From: Miscanthus floridulus
Taxonomy: Eukaryota; Streptophyta; Magnoliopsida; Poales; Poaceae
DNA: 64,000 nt
Reading direction: 5' to 3'
Assembly: GCF_019320115.1 (NCBI RefSeq)
Contig: NC_089582.1
Span: 121,131,856 to 121,195,855, forward strand
A model generated the notes under the pieces. The model had not been told where the DNA came from. It searched no databases and was given only the letters and a program-made list of their open reading frames with translations. How positions within the stretch are numbered: the stretch's first letter is position 1; each line of letters opens with the position of its first letter. A program made the position numbers and the translations under genes. Of the stretch, positions 1 through 12,220 are shown piece after piece.

Positions 1-2827
1 GGAAGGGCCCTTTGCCGAGGCCACATTCGCTGGCGGCAGTAACGTTGGCAGCTTTCATGCCACCAGAGCGGAACAACAGACCACAAGCTAATTTATGGCA
101 TGATCAGCGGACGTTTGAAAATTCAAAAGCTATCTCTGAATGCAAGAGTAAATCAGTTTTAATCGAACGTGCAAAACATTATGGCCGTTCCTGGTGGGAC
201 CTGTTGCCTCGTGGGCCCAGCGATCAGCTAAGGAATCGTGTGGCTTCCAAATACGATGCAACCTTCCCTCTGATTGGCAAGATCGCATCGACACCTCTCT
301 TGCATGCCGCCTCGCGACCTGATCCAATTGCCGCCGCCGCCACACACCCCTCGTACGCCGACATGGCTGGACAATAGCCACCCGCCAATCACCACAACTC
401 CAGTGGGTTCAACTTCAATCGCGAGCCTCCGAGGGACCAGATCAATGACCGCTTTCGTCATGATGGGTGGGGTCTAGGTCCGAGCAGAGGCCGTGGTGAC
501 CATGGAGGAGCAGGTCGAGGACATGGAGACGGCCATGGTCATGGTCGTGGCAATGGAAGGGGTGGGCCGGGGCATGGTCCCACCGCACCTCAACGGGAGA
601 CACAACAGCAACAGCGCTATCAGCCGATTGCAGGGCCACCATGTCACAACATCGGAGCTGATGCCGCTGAATCGAGTCTACAGGGTGCGGTTCGAAACCA
701 GCAACATCAACAACCTCAGCCTAAAGAATCTGGTATGGCAAAAAAGAAAAGACCTTACTGCTGGAGATGCAAATGTAGTGGACATTCTAATGAGGAGTGC
801 AGAGCTGACCTTGATTGCATCATATGTAATAAGAAGAACTCGCATCTATCATGGAAATGTCCAATTTTGAAGATGCCAAAAGCACATGCTAATTTTTTTG
901 GCTCTGGTAAGAAGGAATTTGGTTTCTTGCAGATCCCTGATATTGACTACAAATTAGAGACACCTGATCCGGCTCCTACAACATTGGTCAAGGTGACAGG
1001 TAGTAAACTATTAGCAGCCGTGGTTCAGTCTGAATTGGCAAAAATCTCACAGGCGGATTGGACGTGGGAGGCCTTGCCCCATGAGGAGGATTCATTCCTT
1101 GTGGCCTTTCCATCAGATGAGGAGATGTAGCGGATGGCATCCATTGATTATCATCTAAAGAATCATGGTGTCACGATAACTATTTCAGCATGGCAAAGCT
1201 CTAGTGACGTGCAACCCACTTATCAGTTGGAAGAAATTTGGGTGCACATCACAGGTGTCCCTCATGCATGGAGGCACTATCTTGTCTTTTGGGCTTTGGG
1301 TACGGTGATTGGCACCACGCTGGAGGTAGATATGTCCACTTACAGAAAAAGGGGTCATCCGAGTTTGGGTTGGGGTGCTAGACAAAAGTCAGCTTCCTTT
1401 CACCACTGACTTAGTTTTTGGGACAGAAGGATATGACATAACTTATAAGTTAGAAGATACAAATTTTGTATCATCTTCACCGACTCCGAGGGATCAGGAT
1501 CCAATGGATCATGATGGCAATGATGGATACAAAGATAAGCCTGTAGAAAATGATCTAGAAAATGTGCTCAAGAAGTTCAAAAATGCCCAAGGTTCAAGTG
1601 GATCCAAATCTGCAACCGGATCTGAAAACAATGGGCCAGCACCTATGCAAGCTCAACTCGCAATCTCACCCTCCGGTATTCAGCATTTGAGGTCCCTAAT
1701 GCAACCTTTACAATGGGAAGATTTAGCCAAACTACCTCCTGTTGCTGTGACACCTATGGCTGCTTCAACTCTAACAAGTCCAAAAGGTACTCCTGGATCA
1801 AAAAGGATCTCTAACAATTGCAAGAAGATTTTGCCTTCTTCTGCGAGTGATCTGACTAGATCAACTTCGGGAACTAGGGCTATAGTTGGCGTTCCATTGT
1901 CAGCCACTTCACCTATATCGAATAAAAAAAATGGAATGCTCCTTGGCCAGCACAACAGAAACGGTACATACTGTTACTACACATTCAAAGAATAGCATAC
2001 AAAGCAACTCAGAGTGGGAAAGAAAAACCATGGAGATCCCTACATCGTTGCATGACAAAGCTGGGGCTGTCAACAATTCTCAGCTGCCCTTAGACGTGGT
2101 TGAGTCACAAACCACCACGCCTCTCATGGGTTCATCGTGCCAGAAAGCTTCGTTATCTGCAACAACAACCTTAGACCGCAAAGCTGCTAGTACACATACA
2201 CCACATACACCATTGAGCAAATGCCAAGGTACATATCTTGAGTCATCTTCCGGATCGATTTTTCTGGGAGGTAAACGCCGCAGTGTACGATCTAATATCG
2301 TATCTTCTGATGGTGTTGTAGCAGCAGATGAGGACACATTAACAAAGGCGATGAAAAGAGCAGCATCAAGGAACATGGATGGCACAAAAAAGGACAAGCC
2401 AATGGGAGAGACTACTACTCTATCACCACTTTCGGCTATGTCTTCAGCCAACATGACCCCAGGTACACCCAAGTCATGACCATCTTCTATTTCTGTAGTG
2501 TCTATACCTAAAAAAAGATGCATTTCAAATCTGAGCAATGTAGGCCTGGTTCTAGGTAGCAATAGTAATACAATTAGTTTGTCCATCAATGCTCTTAAGA
2601 GGGTCGAGGTCGATAGGACATCTGTAACGCCAAATTAAAAAGTGGCTAAAAGGTTAGGAGCAGGTGAAAATCCTTTTGCATTAAGCGATGACGAGGATAC
2701 TGATAATGATGGTACCCTTCTCGATCACTTAGTGAAGGAAATAACTGATGTAGGCTTGGATGATCTGAACCTGGACACAAAAATTTATGACCTTATGGTT
2801 ACTGGTCGAAAATCTAAGGCATCATAA
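1..2827 (+). pseudogene. LINE ORF1 (nucleic-acid-binding protein), copy 1, partial and broken
   Basis: ORF1 of plant L1 elements encodes an RNA-binding protein that packages the element RNA. Here the N-terminus is outside the window. Visible parts are a basic N-terminal stretch, a Gly/His/Arg-rich segment (about 470-590), two zinc-knuckle-like Cys/His clusters (about 760-870, CWRC..GH..C and CIIC..H..C), and a long acidic Ser/Thr-rich tail. In-frame stops lie at 375-377 and 1128-1130, followed by frame changes near 1350-1375 and at an A-run near 1925, so no continuous protein can be made. Every lesion is shared with the second copy, so the damage predates the duplication. Confidence 0.8.
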
Positions 2828-2873
2828 AAAAGCGTAAAAACCACCAGAAAGTTTCTCATCAAAAAGTTTCCCC

Positions 2874-5131
2874 ATGAAAGGCTTCTATTGGAATAGCATA
2901 GGTCTATCGGACTTGGCTAAATACCGCTACATAGCAGAAGCAATCCGAGATCATAACCTTGATTTCATGGCTGTCATGGAAACTGGGAAGCAGGACATGT
3001 CAAAATCAAATCTCTTCCGACTATCTGGAGGGGCAGATTTCACTTGGCACTATCTACCACCTCGGGGGAGGTCTGGAGGAATCCTCCTTGGCATTAATGC
3101 TTCATTTCTTGATCTATCATTAATTGTAGAAGAGGAATTTTACATCAAATTTCATCTCTGCAATAAATCAGATAATTTTAAGTGGATACTCATGGCAGTC
3201 TATGGTCCAGCTCAAGAGGAGTTTAAAACGCCTTTCTTGACTGAACTCGTACGCGCTTGCCAACAAAACCCGCTTCCTACTCTAATCGGTGGGGATTTTA
3301 ATATTATGAGAAATAGCAGTGAGAAGAATAACGATAGATTTAGTGGCCGCTGGCCTTTCCTGTTCAATGCTGTCATTGATAGCTTTGATCTTAGGGAAAT
3401 TGATTTGACAGGTAGACAATTTACTTAGGCTAATTCTCTACCTCACCCCACTTATGAAAAGCTTGATAGGGTCTTAATGACGACTGAATGGGAGTTTAAA
3501 TATCCTATGGTGACTGTACATGCTCTTGATAGAGGTGTTTCAGACCATACACCTTTACTACTTGACACCGGCACACCAGCCTTCACAGGAATAACAAAAC
3601 CATTTAAAATGGAACTCAGTTGGTTCTATCGTGAGGATTTCTATGATCGAGTTGTAGAAATATGGAATAAGCCGGTGAGGGGCCAAAATTCTGTCCAGAG
3701 GTGGATTAAAAAAATAGGAGCGCTACGCAAATATCTCCGAGGTTGGGCCTCACATACAAATGGTGTATATAAACAACAGAAAACAACCCTTCAGTCTACC
3801 ATCCATAACCTTGATATTGCCGCTGAAAATTGGGACTTAACTGAGGATGAGAGAAGCCAGCTTGATCAAGCTAGAAGCGATCTGGCCAAACTCTTGAGAG
3901 AGGAAGAATTAAAATTCTATCAGCGAGCAAAGGCCACTGATGTTCTACTTGGGGATAATAACACCCGTTACTTCCAAATGGTTGCCAATGGTAAACATAG
4001 GAAGAAAAGAATTTTCTCTCTGGACCATGAAGATGGAAAAATAGAAGGTCAGACTAACCTTAAGAACTATATCACATGTTTCTACAAGGACTTATTTGGA
4101 CCATCACAAGATAATACCATGACCTTAGATGAGGCACAAACATTTGATATTCCGCAAGTCACCCAAGCTGAAAACGAATCCCTAACGGCTTCTTTTACGG
4201 AAAAGGAGATTCAGGATGTAGTTTTTGCGATGGAACACAATAAAGCACCAGGGCCAGATGGCTTCCCAGCCGAGTTTTATCAAAAGTTTTGGGATGTCAT
4301 CAAAGGTGACCTGATGCAAATGTTCCATGATCTCCACTCGAGAACTCTGCCGCTCTTTAGCCTCAACTTTGGTGTTATAACTCTGATTCCAAAAGTCCAA
4401 GATGCTAATAGAATTCAACAGTATCGACCAATTTGCTTACTAAATGTCAGCTTCAAAATTTTCACTAAAGTGGCAACCATTAGAATTAACTCAATAGCAG
4501 ATCATATAGTTGGTCCAACTCAAACGGCCTTTATGCAAGGACGTAACATCCTTGAGGGAGTTGTCATTCTGCATGAGACAATTCATGAGTTGCATCGTAA
4601 AAAGCAAAGTGGAGTTATTTTTAAAATAGACTTCGAAAAGGCTTACGACAAAGTGAGATGGCCTTTCTTGCTGCAAACAATGTGGATGAAAGGAATCTTT
4701 CCTAGATGGATCTCTTGGGTGCAAGATTTTATATCAGGCGGGAGTGTGGCAATCAATATTAATGATGAGGTCGGACCTTACTTTCAAACGAAAAAAGGCC
4801 TTCGACAGGGGGACCCACTATCCCCCATTTTGTTTAACATTATAGCTGATATGCTAGCTATAATAATTAAAAGAGCCAAAGCAGATAATCAAATTAGTGG
4901 AATAGTGCCACATCTAGTTGATGAAGGTTTATCTATCCTACAATATGCTGATGACACGATACTCTTTATGGATCATGACCTCAAAAAAGCTCGCAACATG
5001 AAGTTATTACTTTGTGCATTTGAGCAACTTGCAGGGCTTAAAATAAACTTCCACAAGAGCGAAATATTCAGCTTTGGAGCAGCACAAGAATATTTGCCCC
5101 AATATACAAAGCTTTTTGGTTGTAATCAAGG
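2874..5131 (+). pseudogene. LINE ORF2 (endonuclease-reverse transcriptase), copy 1, 3'-truncated
   Basis: ORF2 nicks the target and copies the element RNA into the genome. The N-terminal APE-type endonuclease (2874-3560) shows GGDFN and SDHTPLL motifs. The reverse transcriptase follows with KAPGPDGFPAEFY (about 4243), an FEKAYDKVRW block (about 4633), RQGDPLSPILFN (about 4803) and the YADD active site (about 4946). An in-frame TAG at 3426-3428 splits the endonuclease from the rest. The sequence breaks off at 5131, so the thumb region and C-terminal zinc-binding region present in the second copy are missing. Not functional. Confidence 0.9.
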
Positions 5132-5232
5132 TGGTTGATAAGTTATAGCTGAAAGTACTGTTGGTTGATTTATTGTGAGAGAAAAATATTATTTATTAAC
5201 TAAAAAAATACGTCTTATAAGCCAAACGAACA
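5132..5232. mobile_element. MITE remnant joined to the LINE breakpoint
   Basis: The segment has the look of a common grass MITE: GGTTGATAAG near the left end, a central GTGAGAGAAAAATA block, and CTTATAAGCCAAACGAAC at the right end, which is the inverted complement of the left end. The outermost bases of the left inverted repeat are missing, exactly where the LINE stops, so the LINE breakpoint lies inside this MITE. Related MITEs occur at 36715-43705 (split) and 61411. Family assignment is by resemblance only. Confidence 0.55.
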
Positions 5233-5237
5233 TAGCG

Positions 5238-5540
5238 TAAGTCCCCGCGCAGCCAGATGCGGATAGAGGCAAGGCATCAGCACAAACGAGGACGACTTTG
5301 TTTGGTTCGCTCGCTCCCATTTTCTTGTGTCTACAAAGGGTGTTGAATGTATAATAAAAATAATAAAACCTTCGATCTCAACTACGTCCTGAGATACATC
5401 AGTCCACCTACAGAATTCTAGTGCCGGTGGTTGATTACACCTCAACGGCAACTTGTTAAGAAAGAAAACATTCTTCTTTTAGTCTCAACTAGCTACTAGC
5501 TAATCTCAACTTTACTTACACATTTAATTTAATTTAATTT
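5238..5540. repeat. Intergenic block shared with 30195-30480
   Basis: This stretch aligns by eye with the sequence about 1.1-1.4 kb upstream of SRK-C: shared words include GGCATCAGCAC, GAGATAC.TCAGTCCACCTA, and GTTGATTACACCTC. It shows that the intergenic DNA duplicated along with the kinase genes. 5541-5640 is AT-rich and I see no feature in it. Confidence 0.6.
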
Positions 5541-5640
5541 ACTTACGTCACGTCTAATATACAACTAAAATCACTATACCATAACTAATTACATATTTTA
5601 TTTTATTTTTCATATACATGACACAGCTAAACTTTGTAGG

Positions 5641-6508
5641 ATGTGAAAGAAATGCAACGCTCAACTAGTGAACAAGGTTTAGGATAATCAAAGGAGTTGC
5701 TAAGGGGCTTCTTTACCTCCATCACGATTCAAGATTAACAATAGTTCACAGAGATCCCAAAGCTAGTAATGTATTGCTAGATGTAGAGATGAGACCCAAG
5801 ATAGCGGACTTTGGTATGGCAAGAATCTTTGATGACAACCAGGAAAATGCTAATACGAGACGAGTTGTTGGGACATAGTAAGTACTATATAGTGCAAATT
5901 AAATATATGATTTACCAAATTCATCTCCATATTTTTTTTAAAATGAAATGTTTCTTACCCGTGGTTACATGGCTCCTGAGTATGCAATGGAGGGCATTTT
6001 CTCTACGAAATCTGAGGTCTATAGCTTTGGTGTGTTACTATTGGAGGTTGTAAGTGGCATAAAGATAAGCTCCGTGGATCGCATACCGAATTACCGAAAC
6101 CTAATAGTCTATGTAAGCAAATGTCATTATTTCGCACAGTAAAGGTTTTGGAATATTTTATCTTTTATACAATATCAATGAGTGATGTGATTGTTTCAGG
6201 CGTGGAACCTTTGGAAGGAAGGGAAGGCAAAATATTTGATAGATGAATGCATTGTCGAGAACCGCTCACAAGATGAAGCTTCACATTGCATCCATATCGG
6301 GCTTTTGTGCGTACAGGAAAATCCTGAAGATAGGCCATTCATGTCTTCTGTTGTGTTCAACTTGGAGAATGGATGCACAACACTACCAGCTCCAAACCAC
6401 CCTGCATATTTTGCACAGAGAAATAATGATATTGAGCAAATGCGAGAGGATATTCTGAACTCTAAGAACACAGTGACTTTTTACAGTCATAGAGGGGAGA
6501 TAGAGTAA
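5641..6508 (+). pseudogene. SRK-A: relic of S-domain receptor-like kinase, exons 5-7 only
   Basis: Only the C-terminal half of a kinase domain remains: exon 5 (about 5641-5877), exon 6 (5962-6112) and exon 7 (6200-6508), the same pattern as intact SRK-C. The catalytic-loop motif reads HRDPK instead of HRDLK; DFG ([10 protein letters not shown]) and APE (GYMAPEYAM) are present. Exon 5 has an in-frame TAG near its start, the acceptor AG of exon 6 is lost (CCG), and one extra T near 6478 changes the last dozen residues. Lectin, membrane and P-loop exons are absent; upstream sequence is MITE and LINE. The 3' flank (6509-6700) closely matches that of SRK-B, making B its nearest relative here. A dead gene fragment. 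Confidence 0.9.
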
Positions 6509-6722
6509 CTCTTCATTATTAGTCATAAAAATATTTGTCTAGGTCAACTATGTGAAGTGTGAATATATAATTGCTTTTACCAGTAATCTGGAGGTGATAC
6601 AAGTATATACCGCTATATTTTTCCTACTACTAGAATGCTGCAAATGGTTTTGTATGGAAAACCGAAAGTAGTCTGGTGATAATCAAACAGATATACGTCA
6701 TCCAGGCCTCTATTGTGTAACA

Positions 6723-6753
6723 CTAGTGTCAGGGCGCGCGCATTCGCGCGCCC
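6723..6753 (-). other. Helitron-like 3' terminus (minus orientation)
   Basis: Read on the minus strand, there is a perfect 9-bp GC-rich stem (GGGCGCGCG / CGCGCGCCC, loop of 4) followed five bases later by CTAG and then T. Hairpin, short spacer, CTAG and host T are the standard Helitron 3' end. The element would extend rightward from 6723. I could not find its 5' TC end or any Rep/helicase gene, so it would be non-autonomous, and this could still be another GC-rich repeat end. Confidence 0.45.
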
Positions 6754-6866
6754 GGGGATAAGTGTGGGTGCAGAATGTGATGCACGCACTCGGGGATAAG
6801 TGTGGGTGCAGAATGTGATGCACGCACTCGGGAATAAGTGTGGGTGCAGAATGTGCAGTGAAGCAG
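6752..6866. repeat. 38-bp tandem repeat, about 2.8 copies
   Basis: Unit begins CGGGGATAAGTGTGGGTGCA and ends CACGCACT; two full copies and a partial third, nearly identical. It lies directly beside the GC hairpin, where subterminal repeats of a transposable element would sit. Confidence 0.85.
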
Positions 6867-8389
6867 CCGGATAATGTGGCTTGGTCTATTTATATAGATT
6901 ACCGAAAGGCATGCCTATAACCAGCATGGTAGGGCATCAGAGCATTATACAAGCAAGGTTCACATAAATAGCATGGTGGATCATATACTGAATATTACAC
7001 AGTTCTGTTTAGTACTAAACACACAAGACTCAGAAGTTCACTACAGGTTGCAATGTACATAGGGATTACACAGTTGTCTTTAGCACTAAACACACAAGAC
7101 TCAGAAGTTAGGTATGTAAAGTCGCGCGCCAATTTTGAGTCATCTTGCGAAAACTAAAAAGGCAAATGTTGGAATGGAACATGGAGGCCCGTGTAAACTG
7201 AGACACTCCATGGAATTGAGCTAAGGAAAACATGTAGAATTAGATACGATCGGATATGTAAGCCAAATAGGTTGGCAGTAGTAGCGGCAGACGGCATGGT
7301 TTTGGCGTAGCTGGAATTGGAACCATATGTATCAACCTACAGGAACCACAATCAAACAGTTGTATTATGAGCAGAGGATACATAAATTGTTCTAAGTCAA
7401 CCAAATGTAGCAAATGCAGTGGACATAGGCCATGGATAGGCCTTTGGGTGTTAAAATAAACGGGAAGCATTCATCCATAGAAGAAGGGTATTGTGTGGCA
7501 AAAAAAAAGAAAAAGAATTTGGCTTAGAAGCAAAATAGAAGTGCTAGATGTAAATAATAGAAGGCAAGATAAAGTGTTGTACACTTAACATCTAGTCGTT
7601 CAGCAGCTACAGTAGATAAAGGGGACAATTTCCTACAAACTCAGGTATTTCTTGGTGCTTTCTTAAATAATTGATAAACAGTAACGCATTTTGGTAAAAA
7701 AAATGGCGTGCAAAATTAAGCAAAGCAAGTCACTACCTGCAGCACAATTAATAGTAGTGCCTTTTTTCACTCACTGTGCTGTGGCCATTCATAACTGAAC
7801 ATCTAAGAAGTAAAAATGAGGGAGCAAGAGAGATTGTGCCAGTTTATACAGGTTTTGTTCAGTGTGTAATAACAAGTTGTGTTCAGGAGGACACATGCAG
7901 CCAAGCCAATTTATTCAATCAGACTTGAATGTACAAAAGTCATCATGAAATAGATATGAAGAAGCAGGCAGCCATACCTTACAAATAAACTGCCAATCAA
8001 ATTATATGTGAACCAGAAACGAGATCCGTCAGATCAGATACTCTTTCTCCAACTGTTCAGCTGTCGCTGTATATCACCAGTGGATTGCTGAAATGGGCTA
8101 TGTAGATAAGTCTGAAACCAATGAAAAGAAATTGCAGCACCTAGACCATAGTAATTGAATTTAAATTCAGTTAAAAAGTTAGACGTTGACAATTTCTCAG
8201 ATTGAGGTTTGGCCCCAACATTTATGAAAGCAGAGATGACAGACATTGCAAGATGTAAATTGAGGTGGCTAACTGTATGAATGGGAACTCATTCTATAGA
8301 ATCCAGAGCACTGAAAGAAACCTCTGAAGATATAGTAGCAGGTATGTATCAGTATAAAAATGGGAACTTGACAATTTTCTTAATGCAAA
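6867..8389. other. Gene-free stretch with one 45-bp direct repeat
   Basis: AT-rich, no convincing coding frame on either strand. The only structure I see is a direct repeat at about 6995-7040 and 7066-7111, sharing ACTAAACACACAAGACTCAG, spaced 71 bp. It may be the body of the element ending at 6723, with the LINE at 8390 inserted in it. Confidence 0.5.
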
Positions 8390-11300
8390 ATGGCCGTTAG
8401 GGGCGACTCTCCGAGCGTCCCTGCGAAGCCCCCAGATCCCGTCGGCTCCCCACCGGCGACCCGTTCAGAGGCTGGGGAACAGAGCCTAGAAGGTGGACGC
8501 GGCTCCTGCTCGGTGCCGGATGCAGCGAAGACTCCAACTCCGACAGCAACTGCCACATCGAACACGCATCAGGAGGAGGATTCCGTTGAGGAGAGGGGCC
8601 CACTGAGGCGGCCGGAAGGTGATCTACGCCGACGCCGCCTTACCCTCGCTCCACGCCGTGAGCCGACCGGCAGCAAGTTAAGGCATCAGGTACGTGATTG
8701 TGTTATAGGTGTAGGCAGGGCCGATGACGAAGCGAACGCAGGTGGAAACGACAATGTTGCGATCGCGCCCAGGTCCATCGAGGAGGCAACAAGGATGATC
8801 GACGAAGCCGCCGTACTAAAGTTTCAGGACGACGGAGTTGCAGGGCTCAAAGAAATCAATAGTGTACCAAGTAACAACAGCATCGATTTCAATTCAAGGA
8901 AAGGGCCTGAAAACGATGAGACTGTTTTGGTTTCAAATTCCCCTTTAGGTTATGCAGAGTTTGTACAATCAACGATCCTTGTCGGGCATACCGATCATGA
9001 GGCATACAATTTTGCTGATGAAACCTACCACGCTGCAATCCTAGCAGGTTTTTCCACACAAGAGGCTAGTGATTTCATCCGCGAACAGAGATTTGGCAAA
9101 GCCACTCTATTATCGACGGTGAAAGTTCCTAGTTCCGACAACGATATGAGCGAAAAATTCTGGATTGACATCGGTTTTCCTAAAGAAACAAGATGGTGGG
9201 AAATTGAACATCAACCATCGGCACAGAATGAAAATTCTTCGGGCATTGAGGACATGGCCATGCCACCTCAACCTGAACCCAAGAATCAAACTACAGCAAG
9301 ACCTCTTGGACAAACGGTTCCAAAACGCGGAATCACGATCCGTCCATGGAAGGGCCCTTTGCCGAGGCCACATTCGCTGGCGGCAGTAACGTTGGCAGCT
9401 TTCATGCCACCAGAGCGGAACAACAGACCACAAGCTAATTTATGGCATGATCAGCGGACGTTTGAAAATTCAAAAGCTATCTCTGAATGCAAGAGTAAAT
9501 CAGTTTTAATCGAACGTGCAAAACATTATGGCCGTTCCTGGTGGGACCTGTTGCCTCGTGGGCCCAGCGATCAGCTAAGGAATCGTGTGGCTTCCAAATA
9601 CGATGCAACCTTCCCTCTGATTGGCAAGATCGCATCGACACCTCTCTTGCATGCCGCCTCGCGACCTGATCCAATTGCCGCCGCCGCCACACACCCCTCG
9701 TACGCCGACATGGCTGGACAATAGCCACCCGCCAATCACCACAACTCCAGTGGGTTCAACTTCAATCGCGAGCCTCCGAGGGACCAGATCAATGACCGCT
9801 TTCGTCATGATGGGTGGGGTCTAGGTCCGAGCAGAGGCCGTGGTGACCATGGAGGAGCAGGTCGAGGACATGGAGACGGCCATGGTCATGGTCGTGGCAA
9901 TGGAAGGGGTGGGCCGGGGCATGGTCCCACCGCACCTCAACGGGAGACACAACAGCAACAGCGCTATCAGCCGATTGCAGGGCCACCATGTCACAACATC
10001 GGAGCTGATGCCGCTGAATCGAGTCTACAGGGTGCGGTTCGAAACCAGCAACATCAACAACCTCAGCCTAAAGAATCTGGTATGGCAAAAAAGAAAAGAC
10101 CTTACTGCTGGAGATGCAAATGTAGTGGACATTCTAATGAGGAGTGCAGAGCTGACCTTGATTGCATCATATGTAATAAGAAGAACTCGCATCTATCATG
10201 GAAATGTCCAATTTTGAAGATGCCAAAAGCACATGCTAATTTTTTTGGCTCTGGTAAGAAGGAATTTGGTTTCTTGCAGATCCCTGATATTGACTACAAA
10301 TTAGAGACACCTGATCCGGCTCCTACAACATTGGTCAAGGTGACAGGTAGTAAACTATTAGCAGCCGTGGTTCAGTCTGAATTGGCAAAAATCTCACAGG
10401 CGGATTGGACGTGGGAGGCCTTGCCCCATGAGGAGGATTCATTCCTTGTGGCCTTTCCATCAGATGAGGAGATGTAGCGGATGGCATCCATTGATTATCA
10501 TCTAAAGAATCATGGTGTCACGATAACTATTTCAGCATGGCAAAGCTCTAGTGACGTGCAACCCACTTATCAGTTGGAAGAAATTTGGGTGCACATCACA
10601 GGTGTCCCTCATGCATGGAGGCACTATCTTGTCTTTTGGGCTTTGGGTACGGTGATTGGCACCACGCTGGAGGTAGATATGTCCACTTACAGAAAAAGGG
10701 GTCATCCGAGTTTGGGTTGGGGTGCTAGACAAAAGTCAGCTTCCTTTCACCACTGACTTAGTTTTTGGGACAGAAGGATATGACATAACTTATAAGTTAG
10801 AAGATACAAATTTTGTATCATCTTCACCGACTCCGAGGGATCAGGATCCAATGGATCATGATGGCAATGATGGATACAAAGATAAGCCTGTAGAAAATGA
10901 TCTAGAAAATGTGCTCAAGAAGTTCAAAAATGCCCAAGGTTCAAGTGGATCCAAATCTGCAACCGGATCTGAAAACAATGGGCCAGCACCTATGCAAGCT
11001 CAACTCGCAATCTCACCCTCCGGTATTCAGCATTTGAGGTCCCTAATGCAACCTTTACAATGGGAAGATTTAGCCAAACTACCTCCTGTTGCTGTGACAC
11101 CTATGGCTGCTTCAACTCTAACAAGTCCAAAAGGTACTCCTGGATCAAAAAGGATCTCTAACAATTGCAAGAAGATTTTGCCTTCTTCTGCGAGTGATCT
11201 GACTAGATCAACTTCGGGAACTAGGGCTATAGTTGGCGTTCCATTGTCAGCCACTTCACCTATATCGAATAAAAAAAATGGAATGCTCCTTGGCCAGCAC

Positions 11301-12174
11301 AACAGAAACGGTACATACTGTTACTACACATTCAAAGAATAGCATACAAAGCAACTCAGAGTGGGAAAGAAAAACCATGGAGATCCCTACATCGTTGCAT
11401 GACAAAGCTGGGGCTGTCAACAATTCTCAGCTGCCCTTAGACGTGGTTGAGTCACAAACCACCACGCCTCTCATGGGTTCATCGTGCCAGAAAGCTTCGT
11501 TATCTGCAACAACAACCTTAGACCGCAAAGCTGCTAGTACACATACACCACATACACCATTGAGCAAATGCCAAGGTACATATCTTGAGTCATCTTCCGG
11601 ATCGATTTTTCTGGGAGGTAAACGCCGCAGTGTACGATCTAATATCGTATCTTCTGATGGTGTTGTAGCAGCAGATGAGGACACATTAACAAAGGCGATG
11701 AAAAGAGCAGCATCAAGGAACATGGATGGCACAAAAAAGGACAAGCCAATGGGAGAGACTACTACTCTATCACCACTTTCGGCTATGTCTTCAGCCAACA
11801 TGACCCCAGGTACACCCAAGTCATGACCATCTTCTATTTCTGTAGTGTCTATACCTAAAAAAAGATGCATTTCAAATCTGAGCAATGTAGGCCTGGTTCT
11901 AGGTAGCAATAGTAATACAATTAGTTTGTCCATCAATGCTCTTAAGAGGGTCGAGGTCGATAGGACATCTGTAACGCCAAATTAAAAAGTGGCTAAAAGG
12001 TTAGGAGCAGGTGAAAATCCTTTTGCATTAAGCGATGACGAGGATACTGATAATGATGGTACCCTTCTCGATCACTTAGTGAAGGAAATAACTGATGTAG
12101 GCTTGGATGATCTGAACCTGGACACAAAAATTTATGACCTTATGGTTACTGGTCGAAAATCTAAGGCATCATAA
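8390..12174 (+). pseudogene. LINE ORF1, copy 2, with in-frame stops
   Basis: The start ATG at 8390 opens a 444-codon frame rich in Pro, Glu and Arg, ending at TAG 9722-9724. The same frame continues through a Gly/His/Arg-rich segment and two zinc-knuckle-like clusters (about 10107-10215) to a second TAG at 10475-10477. A further open stretch (10481-10717) shifts frame into 10722-11342 and again, at an A-run near 11272, into a frame ending at 12174 with TGA and TAA interruptions. The overall plan, basic N-terminus plus CCHC-like knuckles plus acidic tail, fits plant L1 ORF1 proteins. Two amber codons in otherwise open frame could be recent point mutations; readthrough is possible but has no support here. 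Confidence 0.8.
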
Positions 12175-12220
12175 AAAAGCGTAAAAACCACCAGAAAGTT
12201 TCTCATCAAAAAGTTTCCCC

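Larger units (their letters stand above)
1..5131 (+). mobile_element. L1-type LINE, copy 1, cut at both ends
   Basis: A non-LTR retrotransposon copy whose 5' part lies outside the window. Every reading frame here repeats in the second LINE at a constant offset of 9347 bases with the same translation and the same stops, so 1-5131 matches 9348-14478 as far as I can read. The copy stops at 5131, just after the reverse-transcriptase active-site region, and joins a MITE remnant. LINEs normally lose their 5' end, so an abrupt 3' end without a poly(A) tail is odd and points to a later deletion, a segmental duplication or an assembly duplicate. The element class is certain; the cause of the truncation is not. 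Confidence 0.93.
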
